Source: Turnera subulata
Taxonomy: Eukaryota; Streptophyta; Magnoliopsida; Malpighiales; Passifloraceae
Direction: 5' to 3'
Length of the DNA stretch: 64,000 nucleotides
Assembly: GCA_028386065.3 (NCBI GenBank)
Contig: JAKUCV010007742.1
Span: 25,948-89,947, forward strand
Of this stretch, positions 1 to 12,212 are shown piece by piece; the first letter of the stretch is position 1, and the number at the start of each line of letters is the position of its first letter. Under the pieces are notes generated by a model that was given only the letters and a program-made list of their open reading frames with translations, searched no databases and had not been told where the DNA came from. The translations under genes were made by a program, and so were the position numbers.

Positions 1-3000
1 AGTAACCCAGGGATAGACATCCCAAATAAATCAACGGGATAGACATCCCAAGCATAGACATGCTTCCACAAGAACCCAGGTCAAGGCCACCACAAAACAG
101 TCTTTACCCATCGAGTCAGTCCACTGCTTCCCAAGTGACATTAAAGTCGTCCATACAATTTCCAATTATCCAATTTCCATTTCCAATATCCATTATCAAC
201 TTTCCATGTTCAATAGTCCAACAACAATCACAACACAACATTCAGGGATTCAATATTACAGTCGGAAATCTCAGCAGTAATAATCACGGCAATCAAATAT
301 CCAACAGTGAAAATCTCAACAGTTCAACAACAACAAAGCACACAAGTAATTCGGCACATATCAAAGGAAATCTACTCTCACAATAATTATCAGCAAATAT
401 CACAAAGTTATCAACAACATTAACCGTAAGATGCAGTGGAACCTATGTAGTTCCAAGACCAACCATCCCGGTTATCACGGGTGGAATGACGTATATGCAA
501 CCTCACCTGATACTCCTCGGAAGCTGGCATCCGGTTAAGCCTTGATATTCCTATAATATAACAACAGTAATCACTTATAATGCACAAACAAGATGATCAT
601 GCATGATACCGGTTAATAGTTATTAGATGGCTTATCAGTTCATTTTATTATTTCCTTAATTATCTTATTCGTTTATGTGGAGGTTACTAATAATCTATTT
701 CCATTTGTTATACCAGTCATATTCATCACAAGTCAAAATCAAAATCAAAATCGAGCGTCCAAGCCGATATCCCGGCCCTTAGGCCGCTTATGACAATAAG
801 GCATATATATACACGTACACTTATACGTAGCTTATATTTAGGAAAATATATTTGTAAATAAATCAGGTTACGACCCGTTAAATACCCACAGTCGGTGTGA
901 CGTAGGTAATATTTCTTAGCATAATTGTTTCCGATTAAATACTAAATACTTATATGTTTATGAACAATAATTATAAAATAGTGAAAACGATAAATACTTC
1001 AAAGTGTTATTTAAATAACATATTGATAATAAAATCGTTAAATGAAAAATATTTCTATCGGTAAGAAATTAACTTAGCCTATTTATGGTATTATGTCGTA
1101 ATGTGATAAATATAATATTTATTAATACATGTACGTATATATCCTGATAGAGTAATGATAATAATAATGTTACTGTTAACAAAATACCATTGTAAGTTAG
1201 CAAAACATAATATGGCCCAAAATATATAAAATTATGGCCCAATATCATTTAGCCAATGTAAATGTCGGTAGCGCAATTTACATTATATATATGTATATAT
1301 ACATGTGATTTAAATTGATAAATCAAATAAGTTATGGCCTAATTTTATTTTAATTCAAAAGAATGGAATTAAACATATTAGACATATACTCATATATGTA
1401 TGCGGACTCCATAAAACGTTAACCCAGTTAAATCATAAGTAAAGAATTTAAAAATTAAGCTCGGTAGGCCTTCACGTGCGTTTAGCCCATCGGGAACATA
1501 GAACAGATTGGGTTAGTTAATTAAAAGACTTGATTATACTTTAAATATCATGGGCCTTCTAGTATAACTAGCCCAATCAAAATTAATAAAACCGAAATTA
1601 AATACAACGGGCCTTTCGCGAGCCCAGGTAAACGCAAATGAAATTTAACCGGAAATTAAACATTATGGNGGGTTCGTTAAGAATGCATATGGTCATAAGG
1701 TTCGGGTTTTACCCAAAATCCGTTTCCGAGCTTGCCGGAAAATTCCCGAGTCATCGGAACCTCGCCGGATTCCGGCGGGTTACTGTTCACGCAGAACGTT
1801 CCCAAACAGAAATTCCCCATACTCCAGTCTTCGTCCATAGTCGGTACAAAAGCCTCGAGAGCAACTCGCCGTCAACAAACAACCACCCCGCTAATCGACC
1901 ATCCATCAACCACGGCCAACCAACCTTCAACAATCAACAACACAAACAACACTGACCCAGCACACGAGACCACAACCAAAAATTGACCCGGTTAGCATAC
2001 GGGTTAGGGAAGAAAAAGGAAGAAAAGAGAGGTAAGAGGGTCGATCTCACGTCTTACCCCCTCAGCCATGAGAACGGCGACGGCGTCTGTGGAAGGGAGA
2101 AGACAGGAGCAGATCGGCGGCGGTGCAGGGGGGAGCTGGTGGCGGCGTGGAAAAGAGGAGAGGAGAAACGGTGGCGCTGGCTTCGCGTCCTGCAGCAACA
2201 ACGAGGGGAAGACGCGGCAGGAGCTGAGGTGCAGCGGCGGCTCTGGGCGGCAGCAGGGGACGGCGAAGGAAGGAGGCGACGCATCCCTTGCCTCGGCGAT
2301 GGCTGCGTGCAGGGCGGAGCAGAGGAGGAAGATGGGTGTTGGTGAGGCGGTGAGGGAGAGGGAGGGGAGATCGTCTCCAGGCACGGTGGAGGCTGGTGCT
2401 CTGTCCCGGCGGTGATATCGAATTCGTCGTGGCGGCGGCAGCGTCACTCGACTGCTGCTGATGGCACGCGAGGCAGAGGCAGGGTGGCTTATCTGACTTG
2501 GTGCGCCGGCAGTAGAAGCGAGAGGGAGGGAAGGGGGAGACAGTGGCGACCGTGGGGAGAAGGAAGAGGAGGAGGAGCGGAGGCTCCGGCGGCAGTGAGG
2601 GAAGGAATCGGTGGAGAGAAATAGGTGGGGAAGGAGGAAGAAGTTGAAGAGAAAATTGGGGGGTGGGGCTGGCTGCAGGTAAAATGGAAAAAGAAAAAGA
2701 AAGTGGAGAGGAAAGATAGATTAAAATAAAAAAAAAAGTGAATGGTGGAGGAAATTGTGGGTGGTGGTCGGTTAGTGGAGGAAGAAAAGGAAGAAGATAA
2801 TGAAAAGAAAGGAAAGTGGGAGTAGGAGATTAGCTGGAGAATAATTGGAAGAAGATAAAAAAAAAAGAAAAGGGAGGAAAGAAATAAAAAGAAAGGCAAT
2901 AAATGAAAAGATAAGGAAAAAGAAGAGAAAAGAAAAGAAATGATGAAAAGGGAAAAAGGATCGTAAGGGTATATCCGTCTTTCCGAATTTTCCGTCCCGA

Positions 3001-3328
3001 GTCCAAAAATACGACTTGGGTTCGAAAAATCCGATTAATGCTCCTGAGCGTTGCCCAAGTCCCGGTTTTAAAAACCGAGGCTCGGTAAGCCGTGTAGAAT
3101 TCTCGGAAGTTCTGGGTAACCCTCGGAATCGAATTCCGAGGCTCGGTTAACGAGGATACTCCGAAACATCATATATCCTCAGCGATCAAAACGGAACTCG
3201 GTTACTCCCAGTAACTTCGGAAAACTCGGTGCGGTAGAATTCTCGAATTACAATGATAAAATTTATTTACCGTCGTATGGGTTAAAATGACTCGGTAAAA
3301 TCACGAAAATTTTACCCGGGTCGTTACA
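1..3328 (-). mobile_element. Long LTR of an LTR retrotransposon, partial
   Basis: The right end, read on the minus strand, begins TGTAACGACCCGGGTAAAAT, the same start as the solo LTR at 45643. Further matches on the minus strand are the segment around 1690-1770, the AT-rich stretch around 800-1600, and the GGGATGTCTATCCC tandem repeat at 10-49. It is therefore a second copy of that LTR family in inverted orientation. Its 5' end is at 3328 and its 3' end lies outside the window. Because the interior is off the left edge, it could be a solo LTR or the 5' LTR of a full element. GC-rich stretches (2000-2700) give proline- or glycine-rich spurious ORFs. A Ty3-gypsy origin is my inference from LTR length and terminal sequence; no coding domain is visible. 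It lies about 320 bp upstream of the first pectinesterase-inhibitor-like gene. Confidence 0.8.
10..49. repeat. Two 26-bp tandem units with imperfect palindrome (LTR copy 1)
   Basis: GGGATAGACATCCC occurs at 10-23 and 36-49, a 26-bp period. It is the reverse complement of the GGGATGTCTATCCC units in the solo LTR at 49145-49236, where four units are present. The unit can pair GGGAT with ATCCC around a 4-nt loop. Confidence 0.8.
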
Positions 3329-3537
3329 TCCAATGATTTTTCCATAGATAGAATAATTATATTATATATACAAAATTAAACACAATAGTTGGTGACCATC
3401 TTGACAAAAAGAGAGAATTTTTTTTTTTTGCTGTGATTAGATCACGCACGCTTAAATTTGGAAAATAAATTAACTATAAAAAGAAAGAAATAGGCCTTAC
3501 TTAAAGAATTTCGTTGTAATTTTTTTAATAATAACAC

Positions 3538-3550
3538 TATATATATATTC
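3538..3550 (+). promoter_or_regulatory. TATA box of PMEI-like gene 1
   Basis: A TATATATAT run lies about 105 bp upstream of the ATG at 3652. The corresponding element of the duplicate gene is at 14502-14510. The flank is homologous between duplicates from about 3334 onward, and the left-hand LTR begins just before that, so the insertion removed or displaced the more distal promoter of this copy. Confidence 0.5.
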
Positions 3551-3651
3551 CAAAGCCCAACATCACTGTGATCAACACATTGTCATCCACTGTTTGTTCC
3601 ATCCATAATATATAATTAACAACTAGTATACGCTTTGTGAGTTGTGAGAGT

Positions 3652-4269
3652 ATGGCGAATTCCTTTACAGTTTCGCTGCTGCTCTCAGTTCTGTACATTG
3701 CAAGCGCATCATCGCAATCAGCAGCTCCCGCTGGTAGTCCAACAGGTACTCCTATTAGCGCTCAAGAATTCATCAAAGTGTCATGCAATGTCACCAGGGA
3801 TCCTACAATATGTGTCGACTCTCTCTCACCTTACGCCTCGTCAATCCAAGACAGCCCACGTCGACTCATCTTCACTGCGGTGAACGTGAGCCTAGCCAAT
3901 GTTCAGTCCACCATGACATTAGTGGACGACCTCAAGAAGATGAAGGGACTCACATTCATAGAGTCGGGGCTCCTCAGTTCTTGTTACGAAATGTTTGTTC
4001 TTAGCCAGAAAGAACTTGCCACATCAAAAGCTCAACTCGACGACATGTATAAAAGCAAGGGGCCGGACTTCAAACAACACTTTGAAGAAGCAAAGACGTC
4101 GATTGGTTGGTCAGAGAATAATTTCTTTATGTGCAATTATGAGTTTGATCAAAGAAAGGAGGTTGTAAAACTGAGGGCCTTAGTTATCCCTATGTTAATG
4201 TTTCACACATTTTGTCCAACACATTGGACTTGGTTGCCAAGTTTGCTAATGCTACTGGTTGAGTATTAG
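3652..4269 (+). pseudogene. Pectinesterase/invertase inhibitor-like (21 kDa-type) gene, frameshifted at the 3' end
   Basis: ATG 3652 opens a 205-codon frame with a signal peptide (residues 1-24, hydrophobic LLLSVLYIASAS). The PMEI-type helical-bundle region follows, with the first Cys pair (SCNVTRDPTICVDSL), SSCYEMF, and a later Cys in FFMCNYEF. The family inhibits pectin methylesterases or invertases in the cell wall. Compared with the intact duplicate at 14586-15200, this copy lacks 4 bp around 4188-4205 (CCTATGTTAATG against CCTACGGTTGTTAATG). The frame shifts and the last roughly 25 residues, corresponding to the final helix, are replaced by unrelated sequence ending at 4269. An upstream in-frame GTG at 3637 is not a plausible plant start. 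The product may be secreted but misfolded. A functional divergent C-terminus is possible but less likely. Confidence 0.8.
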
Positions 4270-5187
4270 TAAGTGGTCGAGGAATCAATATTATGTATGA
4301 TACAACTTGTCAAATAAAATCTTAGTGGAAATTAAGCCAGATTCTTTTTATGGGGGCATGTATACTCAGTTCTGTTGAGATTGAATGTTAAATATTAAGC
4401 ATTCTTACAATCTATCTCTAAAGTTAAAAAAAAAAATCTATCTCTAAATGGTTTGGTTAGGGTTGTGGAGTTTTCGAGTTGGCTCCTTAACTTGATATGG
4501 TATGTGGACTGCACAATTGATTCAAACTTTATTTTTTTTTTGGTCGGTACAATTTCTTCAAATCGTGGTCTAATTAATGAGTGATCTCTTATCAAACAAG
4601 ATACGTTGAATCCACTCAATTTAATTGTATCATTTCATTTCTAATTTTGCGACGATTTATCCTTTCACTTTTTAATTTTAGATCAAGTTATTTAATTTTT
4701 TAAATTTGGTCAAACTGAATATTTTTTGTGACGATGCATTAAAAAATGTTTATTGTGCCAGGAACTAAGGCATGTTCCGATTGAGTTTTAAATTTTAATA
4801 ATGGACAAGTATAGTGTTTCTTTTATTGATAGTTTTAATTAAGAAATATTTGATTGTTTATTTTACGAGAATTAAGCAGTGTTTTTTTAAATTTAAAATT
4901 AGGTAAATTGACCCACAATAAAAGAAATAAATTTACCCAAAATTACAATTCAAAAGTGCAAACTTAACCAAATCAAAACACAGGGACTAAATCGATCAAT
5001 TGGACAAAATAGAGAGGCATAGAAAGAAATTTAGCCAAGAGACGAAATTAACAAAAAGAAGATTGATTGAATTGAAAAAAAGAGTAGTAAGATATCCCTT
5101 TACCAGACATTACAGTTTTTTTGTATCTGTAGAATCTGTACTACTTTCTGTCTATCTTCTTTTAACTCCTCCAATAGAGTTATCCAT
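4270..5187. other. Intergenic, duplicated with 15201-16145
   Basis: No gene is seen. The stretch is AT-rich and nearly collinear with the sequence downstream of the second PMEI-like gene (for example the poly-T/GGTCGGTACAATTTCTT segment near 4535 and 15490, and the CCAGGAACTAAGGCA segment near 4759 and 15716). It is part of the tandem duplication unit. Confidence 0.7.
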
Positions 5188-5390
5188 GTTAGGCTGTGTG
5201 TTTCAGACCGCACTGAACCATCCATTACAACTACACTTCTCTCTTCCTGTAATCACTTGTTCATCTCCCGCCACCGGCGGCGGAGGCGCAAGAACAAAGA
5301 GCTTCAAACAATCCTCTGCCGCTTTGGCACCGGCAGCAGCTACGCTCCTCGTAGAACCCAACAATGAGCCGCAGCGACCACCACCGTCAA

Positions 5391-6896
5391 TGTTAGTGTA
5401 ATATGCCCAAAAGCCAATCAATAGATGTTTATTTGTAATCATGTATACACATTAAGGTTATTCCAATAAATATCGTTTATGAGATAAACGCTTGCACATA
5501 TTTATAACCCTAGAATATTTATATATTCTTAAATATCCCTAGTCGATTATTGTTATGGATGGATTGTAATAATAAATTAAGACTAGCGTATGTTGAGAAT
5601 TATATGTGATATGAATTCTACATACGGGTACAAGTTAGAGAACTTGTGGACTGGACCGACCCACACAAGAACGCTTCATGGAACGTTATATGATTGTCAT
5701 TAGCGGTTCTTATATGTATTGTCCTTAGACCTGTGATCATCAAGGTTCCCAACATATGAGTCGTATACTTTGATATTACTCTTGGCTATTTCGTAAATGA
5801 GTAGACTTAGTGTAATCATTGGGTATATGATAAATGTGTAGTGAGTTTTGTATGATCCAGAGGGGATTCGTCCAACCCATATAACGGGTATATTATTGGT
5901 TGGCTTCTTGATAAAGTTGAACTGTGGCCGTGCTCGGATTATGATATGGTGATATCATTAGTATCCGTTTTACACAGTTAGCTCGAGGATTAAGAAACCG
6001 AGATTAAACATATGCGAGATTCACATATTCCATGTCTCGTGTTTAATCTTGATAATGGGACGAAGGGACGATGACATGCTTACGAGGCATATTGAATCAG
6101 TACTGATCTTGTCGTTCGGGTAGCAATGATGTGTTGCTAGACGCCGCTCTTTGCTTATAATTGTAAATGAGTTTACAATTATTGAAGGACGTTACAAGTG
6201 CCTACAGGGTCACACACTTAGAATCGTTGATTCGAACAGGCGGTTGAACCGTGGTTGGACCATGGTCCGACTAGGTATAGTTAGACCATGGTTGCACCGT
6301 GGTTGGACCAGGGTCGTTTTGGGCTGGTTTGATTCACTGATTGTCGTAATTATTGAGCCAAACCTGATGGCATGTGATGTGTAATCCCATTAGTGCATAG
6401 TGGAGACATGATTAGACTAGATAGTGGTGGAATCTTAATCATGTTGGATGGGCCATTATGTTGGCCATTCTTGTCTCTAATAATCTATGCATTTATTGGA
6501 GTGAGTAATTAGATTACTCTACACCTTGCATTCTGATTTTTCAGAGCATCAAGAACACACACTCACCCCTTCAAAAGAAAGAAGAACACAAAACACCACA
6601 CAACTCCCGGAAATCCGCAACTAGCACTGCTATTCGGGAGAGCTCGGGTTGGAGATCGTGAGACGGTTTTCGGCTAGTCATCGACGGTTCGTGTGGATAC
6701 CGTAGAGGGGCGGGATTTCTGTCCGGCTCTTGCTGATTCGTCCCTACAGTTGGGTGAAAGACCTCAACTGATTCAGGTACGTAAAAATTGTTATTCGGTT
6801 TAGCTACCCTTCACTTGGATCCTCCATGTGTATCCGGTTTTTTCGTTGCGTATGTTATTGCATTTGATTGTCAGTTTGCCTGCCCGGATACTTACA
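5391..6896 (+). repeat. 5' LTR of the copia element
   Basis: It begins TGTTAGTGTAATATGCCC and ends GGATACTTACA. It is 1506 bp against 1435 bp for the 3' LTR. Most of the difference is a deletion in the 3' LTR corresponding to about 5810-5890 here, flanked by GGGTATAT microhomology. Around 6240-6330 it holds degenerate short repeats of the form GTGGTTGGACCATGGT. Confidence 0.93.
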
Positions 6897-6897
6897 G

Positions 6898-6909
6898 TGG
6901 TAGCGGAGC
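6898..6909 (+). other. Primer binding site of the copia element
   Basis: TGGTAGCGGAGC starts one base after the LTR end. It resembles the copia consensus TGGTATCAGAGC, which is complementary to the 3' end of initiator tRNA-Met. Confidence 0.8.
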
Positions 6910-8257
6910 CTCTTGTGAAGTTCTAAACAGAATTATGTGTTCATATGTTATATGTGATATAGTATGAACATGCTAGTATATGTGATATGTTGAATTCATT
7001 TTGTATATGTGATTTGCTAAATGAGTTATTGAACATGTTGATGTTGTGCTTTTGTTAAAAAACAACAAGCACTTGATTGGTATGAGAAATCAATCAAGAT
7101 ATTCATGGCAGTAAGTCGAAGAGTTCGACTAAGAAAAATCGAGTGTCGGTTTGTGTATAGAACGATTGTCGTTCTAGTACAGCTAGGCCATAAAATCGAT
7201 GTTGGTGAGACAAACATCGATGTTAGCATGAAGTTTTGCCTTGGCCGAACCTTCAAAACATCGATGTTGTATGACAAACATCGATGTTCTCATGCAGAAC
7301 TCTCAAAAAACATCGATGTTAAGAGTTAAACATCGATGTTATTTGAGCTCAGCCAAATTGGTTTGAAGTTCCAGAACTCACATAACATTGATGTTCAAGG
7401 TTCCAACATCGATGTTCTTGAGTTTCAGAAGTTCAAACATCGATGTTTCAGTTCAACATCGATGTTAAAATGCTACTGCCAAAATCATGAACTTTAAGAA
7501 TTCTCAAAACATCGATGTTTAAGAGTTGAACATCGATGTTCTTGAGCTACTGCCAAATAGTTTGGAGTTCAAGTTACTCAAAACATCGATGTTGAAATAT
7601 TGAACATCAATGTTCTTGAGCCTCGGCCAAATAGTTGGGAGAATCCGATTCTCAAAACATCGATGTTCAAGTTTAAACATCGATGTTCACTTGTAATTTT
7701 GGTTTCCAAATTTACAAACATCAATATATGATTCATCAAGAACATGCATGTAATGTATTGGAATAATATGTTGATGAAAATATTAAGTTCTTCTTGTGTT
7801 GCCTTCCATGATAAGCACTCATCATTGCTTAGATCAACACTTGGTAGGTTTTGCCAAAGCAAGGTGCCAGTGTTTATCCTAGCAAGGTGCGACGCGATAA
7901 TTGTAATATCGGAACTGCTTATTATGGTGTTGAACTTAACTAGGTCATCTTAATAGGATTAAGGACTTAGAGGCAAGGAGTTGAGCTAAGTCTATGAGAT
8001 AGACAAGAACAAGTATTGTTCACTCAACTATCCAAGAGTTACATGAGATGTAATTGACAAGAGTTTTCTACCTAAATAACTATGAAGTAAGCGATCAGCC
8101 AAAGTTGACTTATCTAGTAGTGAAATATGGATCTTGGCCTACTTATATGAATGTCTTGATTTATATAGTAGGAGCATCATTTAATAGAATTCCTTGTTAA
8201 ATGATTTTGTATGCATGACTCTTATTTGTGTGAGTTGATCATTGTTATAGAATTTCC
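6910..8257 (+). other. Copia element leader (untranslated, between PBS and gag)
   Basis: This is about 1.35 kb without a convincing ORF. The centre (7192-7687) is the paired-palindrome array described separately. The remainder is AT-rich and unrecognised. Confidence 0.7.
7192..7687. repeat. Array of 16 copies of the 12-bp palindrome AACATCGATGTT in eight pairs
   Basis: Copies start at 7192, 7213, 7257, 7277, 7309, 7329, 7384, 7405, 7436, 7455, 7508, 7529, 7582, 7603, 7656 and 7676. Thirteen are perfect; those at 7192, 7384 and 7603 have one mismatch. Within each pair the starts are 19-21 bp apart. Pairs recur every 52 to 75 bp with partly conserved spacers (for example CTTGAGC...GCCAAATAGTTTGG). 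Because the unit is self-complementary, the two members of a pair can form a 12-bp stem with a 7-9-nt loop. The array lies in the retrotransposon leader, upstream of gag. I do not know its function. Confidence 0.9.
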
Positions 8258-9130
8258 ATGGCACAAAACACTAGCACAATGTCACTGCGATCTGTCCTTG
8301 AGAAGGAAAAGTTGAATGGGAATAACTTCCTAAAATGGTATCGCAACTTGAGGATAGTCCTCAAACAAGAAAAGAAGTTGTATGTCCTTGAAGGGCAAGT
8401 TCCAAATGAACCGGCGCCTAATGCTTCTAGGGCAGAAAGAGATGCTTACAAGAAGCTTGTTGATGATGCATTGGATGTTGCATGCCTTATGCTTGTTAAC
8501 ATGGACTCTAAGCTTCAGAAGCAACATGAGACCTTGGGTGCGCTCGATATGATCGAACATCTGAAAATGCTTTTTGAAGGGCAAGCAAGGCATGAGAGGT
8601 ATGAGACCTCTAAGGCATTGTTCCAATGCAAGATGGCTGAGTCATTACCGGTGAGACCTCATGTGCTCAAAATGATTGGATACATTGAGAGTCTTGAGGG
8701 TCTAGGTTTTCCTTTGCAAAAGGAGTTGGCTGTTGATCTAGTCCTGCAATCGTTGCCGGATAGTTGCAGCCAACTTATCATGAATTTCAATATGAATCAT
8801 CTTGACAAATCTTTGTCTAAGTTGCTTAACATGTTAGGAACAGTTGAGCAATAAATGAAGGCAAACAAATCCAACAACATTTTGATGTTTGGAAAAGTCA
8901 AAGGAAAGGGTAAAGCCAAGTTTTACAAGAAGAAGAAATGTGCCAAAAAGTTTGGTGCATGTGCATCTTCTTGTTCCCATGTGCTGAAACCCAAAGGTGG
9001 TATTACAAAGGAAGGACAATGTTTCCATTGCAACAAACCTGGCCATTGGAAACGCAACTGCCCTATTTACCTTGAAGGGGTGAAGAAACAGAAGGGAAAT
9101 AAGACTTCCACTTCAGGTATTTTGTTATAG
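8258..9130 (+). pseudogene. Copia gag, interrupted by a stop codon
   Basis: ATG 8258 opens a 198-codon frame with a typical plant copia gag N-terminus (LNGNNFLKWYRNLRIVL). A TAA stop at 8852-8854 is followed in the same frame by a basic region and a CCHC zinc knuckle (CFHCNKPGHWKRNC, about 9019-9060) ending at 9130. Gag forms the particle, and the knuckle binds the element RNA. The stop separates capsid from nucleocapsid, so functional gag cannot be made without readthrough. Confidence 0.85.
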
Positions 9131-10815
9131 AAGCTAATATCTCTATCTCTGCATCATGGGTATTAGATACCGGATGTGGTTCTCACATTTGTGTAAATGT
9201 GCAGGAACTGAGAAAGAGTAGGAGATTGGCAAAGGGTGAGATAGACCTGCGCGTAGGAAATGGAGCAAGAGTTGCTGCATTAGCCGTAGGAACTTACTAT
9301 CTTACCTTACCGAGTGGTTTGGTTTTAGAACTAGACGATTGTTATTATGTACCGACCATAAGCAGGAATTTGATTTCTGTGTCTTGTCTTGACAAGAAAG
9401 GTTTTTCATTTGTAATAAAGGACAATTGTTGTTCTATTTATTTCAATGATGTTTATTATGGTGGTGCGTATTTAAGCAATGGTTTGTATGTTCTTAACCT
9501 AGAAACCGCAATCTATAACGTTAATACGAAGAAGGTTAGAATGAACGATTCTAATGAAACCTATCTTTGGCATTGTCGATTGGGCCATATAAACGAGACT
9601 CGTATATCTAAACTCCATAAAGATGGACTTTTAGACTCATTTGATTTTGAATCATTTGAGACATGTGAGTCATGTTTGTTAGGCAAGATGACGAAGGCTC
9701 CTTTTACCGGTAAAGGTGAAAGAGCTTCGGACTTGTTAGGTCTTATACATAGTGATGTATGTGGACCGATGTCGACACAAGCTAGAGGTGGATTCCAATA
9801 CTTCATTACATTTACTGACGATTTCAGTAGGTATGGCTATGTGTATCTAATGAGACACAAGTCAGAATCCTTTGAAAAGTTCAAAGAATTCAAGAATGAA
9901 GTACAGAATCAACTCGGCAAGAGCATTAAAATGCTGCGATCAGATCGAGGAGGTGAATACTTAGGCTGAGAATTTCTTGATCATCTAAAGGAGTGTGGTA
10001 TAGTATCATAGCTCACTCCACCGGGTACGCCTCAATGGAATGGTGTATCCGAAAGGAGGAATAGAACCTTGTTAGACATGGTTCGTTCGATGATGAGTCA
10101 AGCTAACCTTCCTTCTTCATTTTGGGGACATGCATTATTGAGTGCTACATTTACACTTAACCGTGTTCTATCTAAATCCGTCGAAAAGACACCATATGAG
10201 ATATGGACTGGGAGGCGTCCCAATTTTTCTTTTATGAGAATTTGGGGTTGTGAGGCTTACGTGAGACGTGAAGCATCAGATAAACTCGGTCCTAAATCCG
10301 ACAAGTGCCTCTTTGTAGGATACCCTAAGGAAACTAAAGGGTATTATTTCTACAATCCCACCGAGCACAAACTGTTTGTTGCTCGGACTGCTATTTTTCT
10401 AGAAAGAGAATTTATTTCTAGAAGAATCAGTGGGAGGAAAATAGATCTCGAAGAAGTTCGAGATATTGAGGCTGAGATGAAACAAGGACAGGAACCACAA
10501 GATGTTGTGGATGAGAATCCTGTGCCTGTAACACATGGACTGCGTAGGTCGGTTAGGACTCGGTATGAGCCTGAGAGATATGGATTTCTTATCACTCACA
10601 CTGGGGACGTGATGCTCATAGAAGAGGATGAGCCCACTTCCTATCAGCAGGCCATCACGGGTCCGGACTCTAAGAAGTGGCTGGAAGCCATGAATTCGGA
10701 AATGGAATCCATGTATCAAAATAAGGTATGGACCTTGGTTGATCCACCTGTAGGGGTAAAACCCATAGGGTGCAAATGGGTCTTTAAGAAAAAGACCGAC
10801 ATGGATGGTATGTGA
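9130..10815 (+). pseudogene. Copia pol 5' part: protease and integrase, with stops
   Basis: The frame open at 9130 encodes the aspartic protease motif WVLDTGCGSH (DTG at 9166-9174). The GAG-pre-integrase zinc-binding motif follows (HCRLGHI...CESCLLGK, about 9570-9690), then the integrase core (SDVCGP, FTDDFSRYGYVY, SDRGGEY, then NGVSERRNRTL past the stops). Gag and protease are out of frame by one lost T in the run near 9118-9124. Stops lie at 9967-9969 and 10009-10011. The frame ends at 10815 because of another 1-nt loss before the RT. Confidence 0.88.
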
Positions 10816-12209
10816 TTACCTATAAAGGGCGATTGGTGGCGAAAGGTTTCAAGCAAGTTCATGGTATTGACTATGATGAAACTTTCTCGCCAGTTGCCAT
10901 GGTTAAGTCCATCCGGATTCTATTGGCTATAGCGGCATATTATGATTATGAGATATGGCAAATGGATGTCAAAACCGCTTTCCTTAACGGAAATCTTTTA
11001 GAGGATGTGTGCATGACACAACATGAAGGTTTTGTCGATCCAGAGAATGCCAATATGGTATGCAAGTTGCAGAGATCCATTTATGGATTGAAGCAAGCTT
11101 CTAGGAGTTGGAATCTTCGTTTTAATGAAGTGATCAAAGAGTTTGGTTTCATTAAGAACGAAGATGAACCATGTGTTTACAAGAAGTTTAGTGGGAGCAT
11201 TATTGTTTTCTTGTTGTTGTATGTTGACGACATCCTACTCATTGGGAATGACATTCCGACACTACAGTCTGTAAAGGCTTGGTTAGGGAAGAATTTCTCA
11301 ATGAAGGACTTAGGAGAAGCAGCCTATGTGTTAGGCATAAAGATCTATAGAGATAGATCCAAAAGGCTTCTCGGGCTAAGTCAGAGTACATATATTGACA
11401 AGGTGCTAAGGAGGTTTAGCATGCAAGATTCCAAGAAAGGATTCTTGCCCTTGTCACATGGCGTAGCTCTCTCAAAGAATCAATGTCCTAGTACGACTAA
11501 GGAGAGAGAGCGGATGAGTAAGATTCCTTATGCTTCTGCAATAGGATCTATCATGTATGCCATGCTATGTACTCGACCGGATGTCGTTTATGCTTTGAGT
11601 GTCACAAGCAGATATCAAGCTGATCCCGGTGAGAGTCACTGGACAGCGGTTAAGAACATCCTTAAGTACTTGAGAAGGACTAAGGATGCATTCCTGGTTT
11701 ACGGAAGCGTGGATGAGCTTGTTGTAAAGGGCTACACAGATGCTAGCTTCCAAACCGATAGGGATGATTTTAGATCGTAGTCAGGTTATGTGTTTTGTCT
11801 TGGAGGTGGTGTTGTATGCTGGAAGAGTTCAAAGCAAGAGACAGTTGCCGATTCTACAACCGAGGCTGAGTACATTGCTGCCTCAGATGCGGCGAAAGAG
11901 GCTGTTTGGATCAAGAAGTTTGTAACTGAACTTGGGGTAGTTCCAAGCATTGAGAGTCCGATTGAGCTCTATTGTGATAACAATGGGACAATCGCACATG
12001 CTCAAGAACCTAGATACCACCAGAGATCCAAACATATTCTCCGACGCTATCATCTTATTAGAGAGATCATAGATAGAGGCGATGTCAGACCGTGCAGAGT
12101 TCCATCCAAGAACAATGTAGCAGATCCGTTGACTAAGCCGCTTACACAGCAGAAGCATGATGGTCATGCTGCGTCCATTGGTATTAGAAACATGTATGAT
12201 TGGCTTTAG
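10812..12209 (+). pseudogene. Copia pol 3' part: reverse transcriptase and RNase H, one stop
   Basis: The reverse transcriptase carries VAKGFKQVHGIDYDETFSPV, the DVKTAFLNG motif and the catalytic YVDD box at 11220-11231. RNase H follows (GYTDAS, then after the stop TTEAEYIAASDAAKEA and the terminal DPLTKPL). A TAG at 11778-11780 interrupts RNase H, and the same frame then continues to the TAG at 12207. The palm motifs look intact, so this is a fairly young copy by the appearance of its RT. Confidence 0.9.
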
Positions 12210-12212
12210 TGC

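Noticed and set aside
2004..2899. Open frames on both strands, Arg/Gly- or Pro/Phe-rich
   Set aside because: GC-skewed and purine-rich LTR sequence; compositionally driven frames without homology or splice signals.
3637..3651. Upstream GTG start for the PMEI-like genes (also the long 5' extension at 14403)
   Set aside because: Plant translation starts at ATG, and the ATG at 3652/14586 gives a proper signal peptide in both copies.
7192..7687. Possible CRISPR-like array
   Set aside because: Regular repeats with spacers, but the repeat is a 12-bp palindrome in pairs, spacers are related to each other, and the context is a plant retrotransposon leader.
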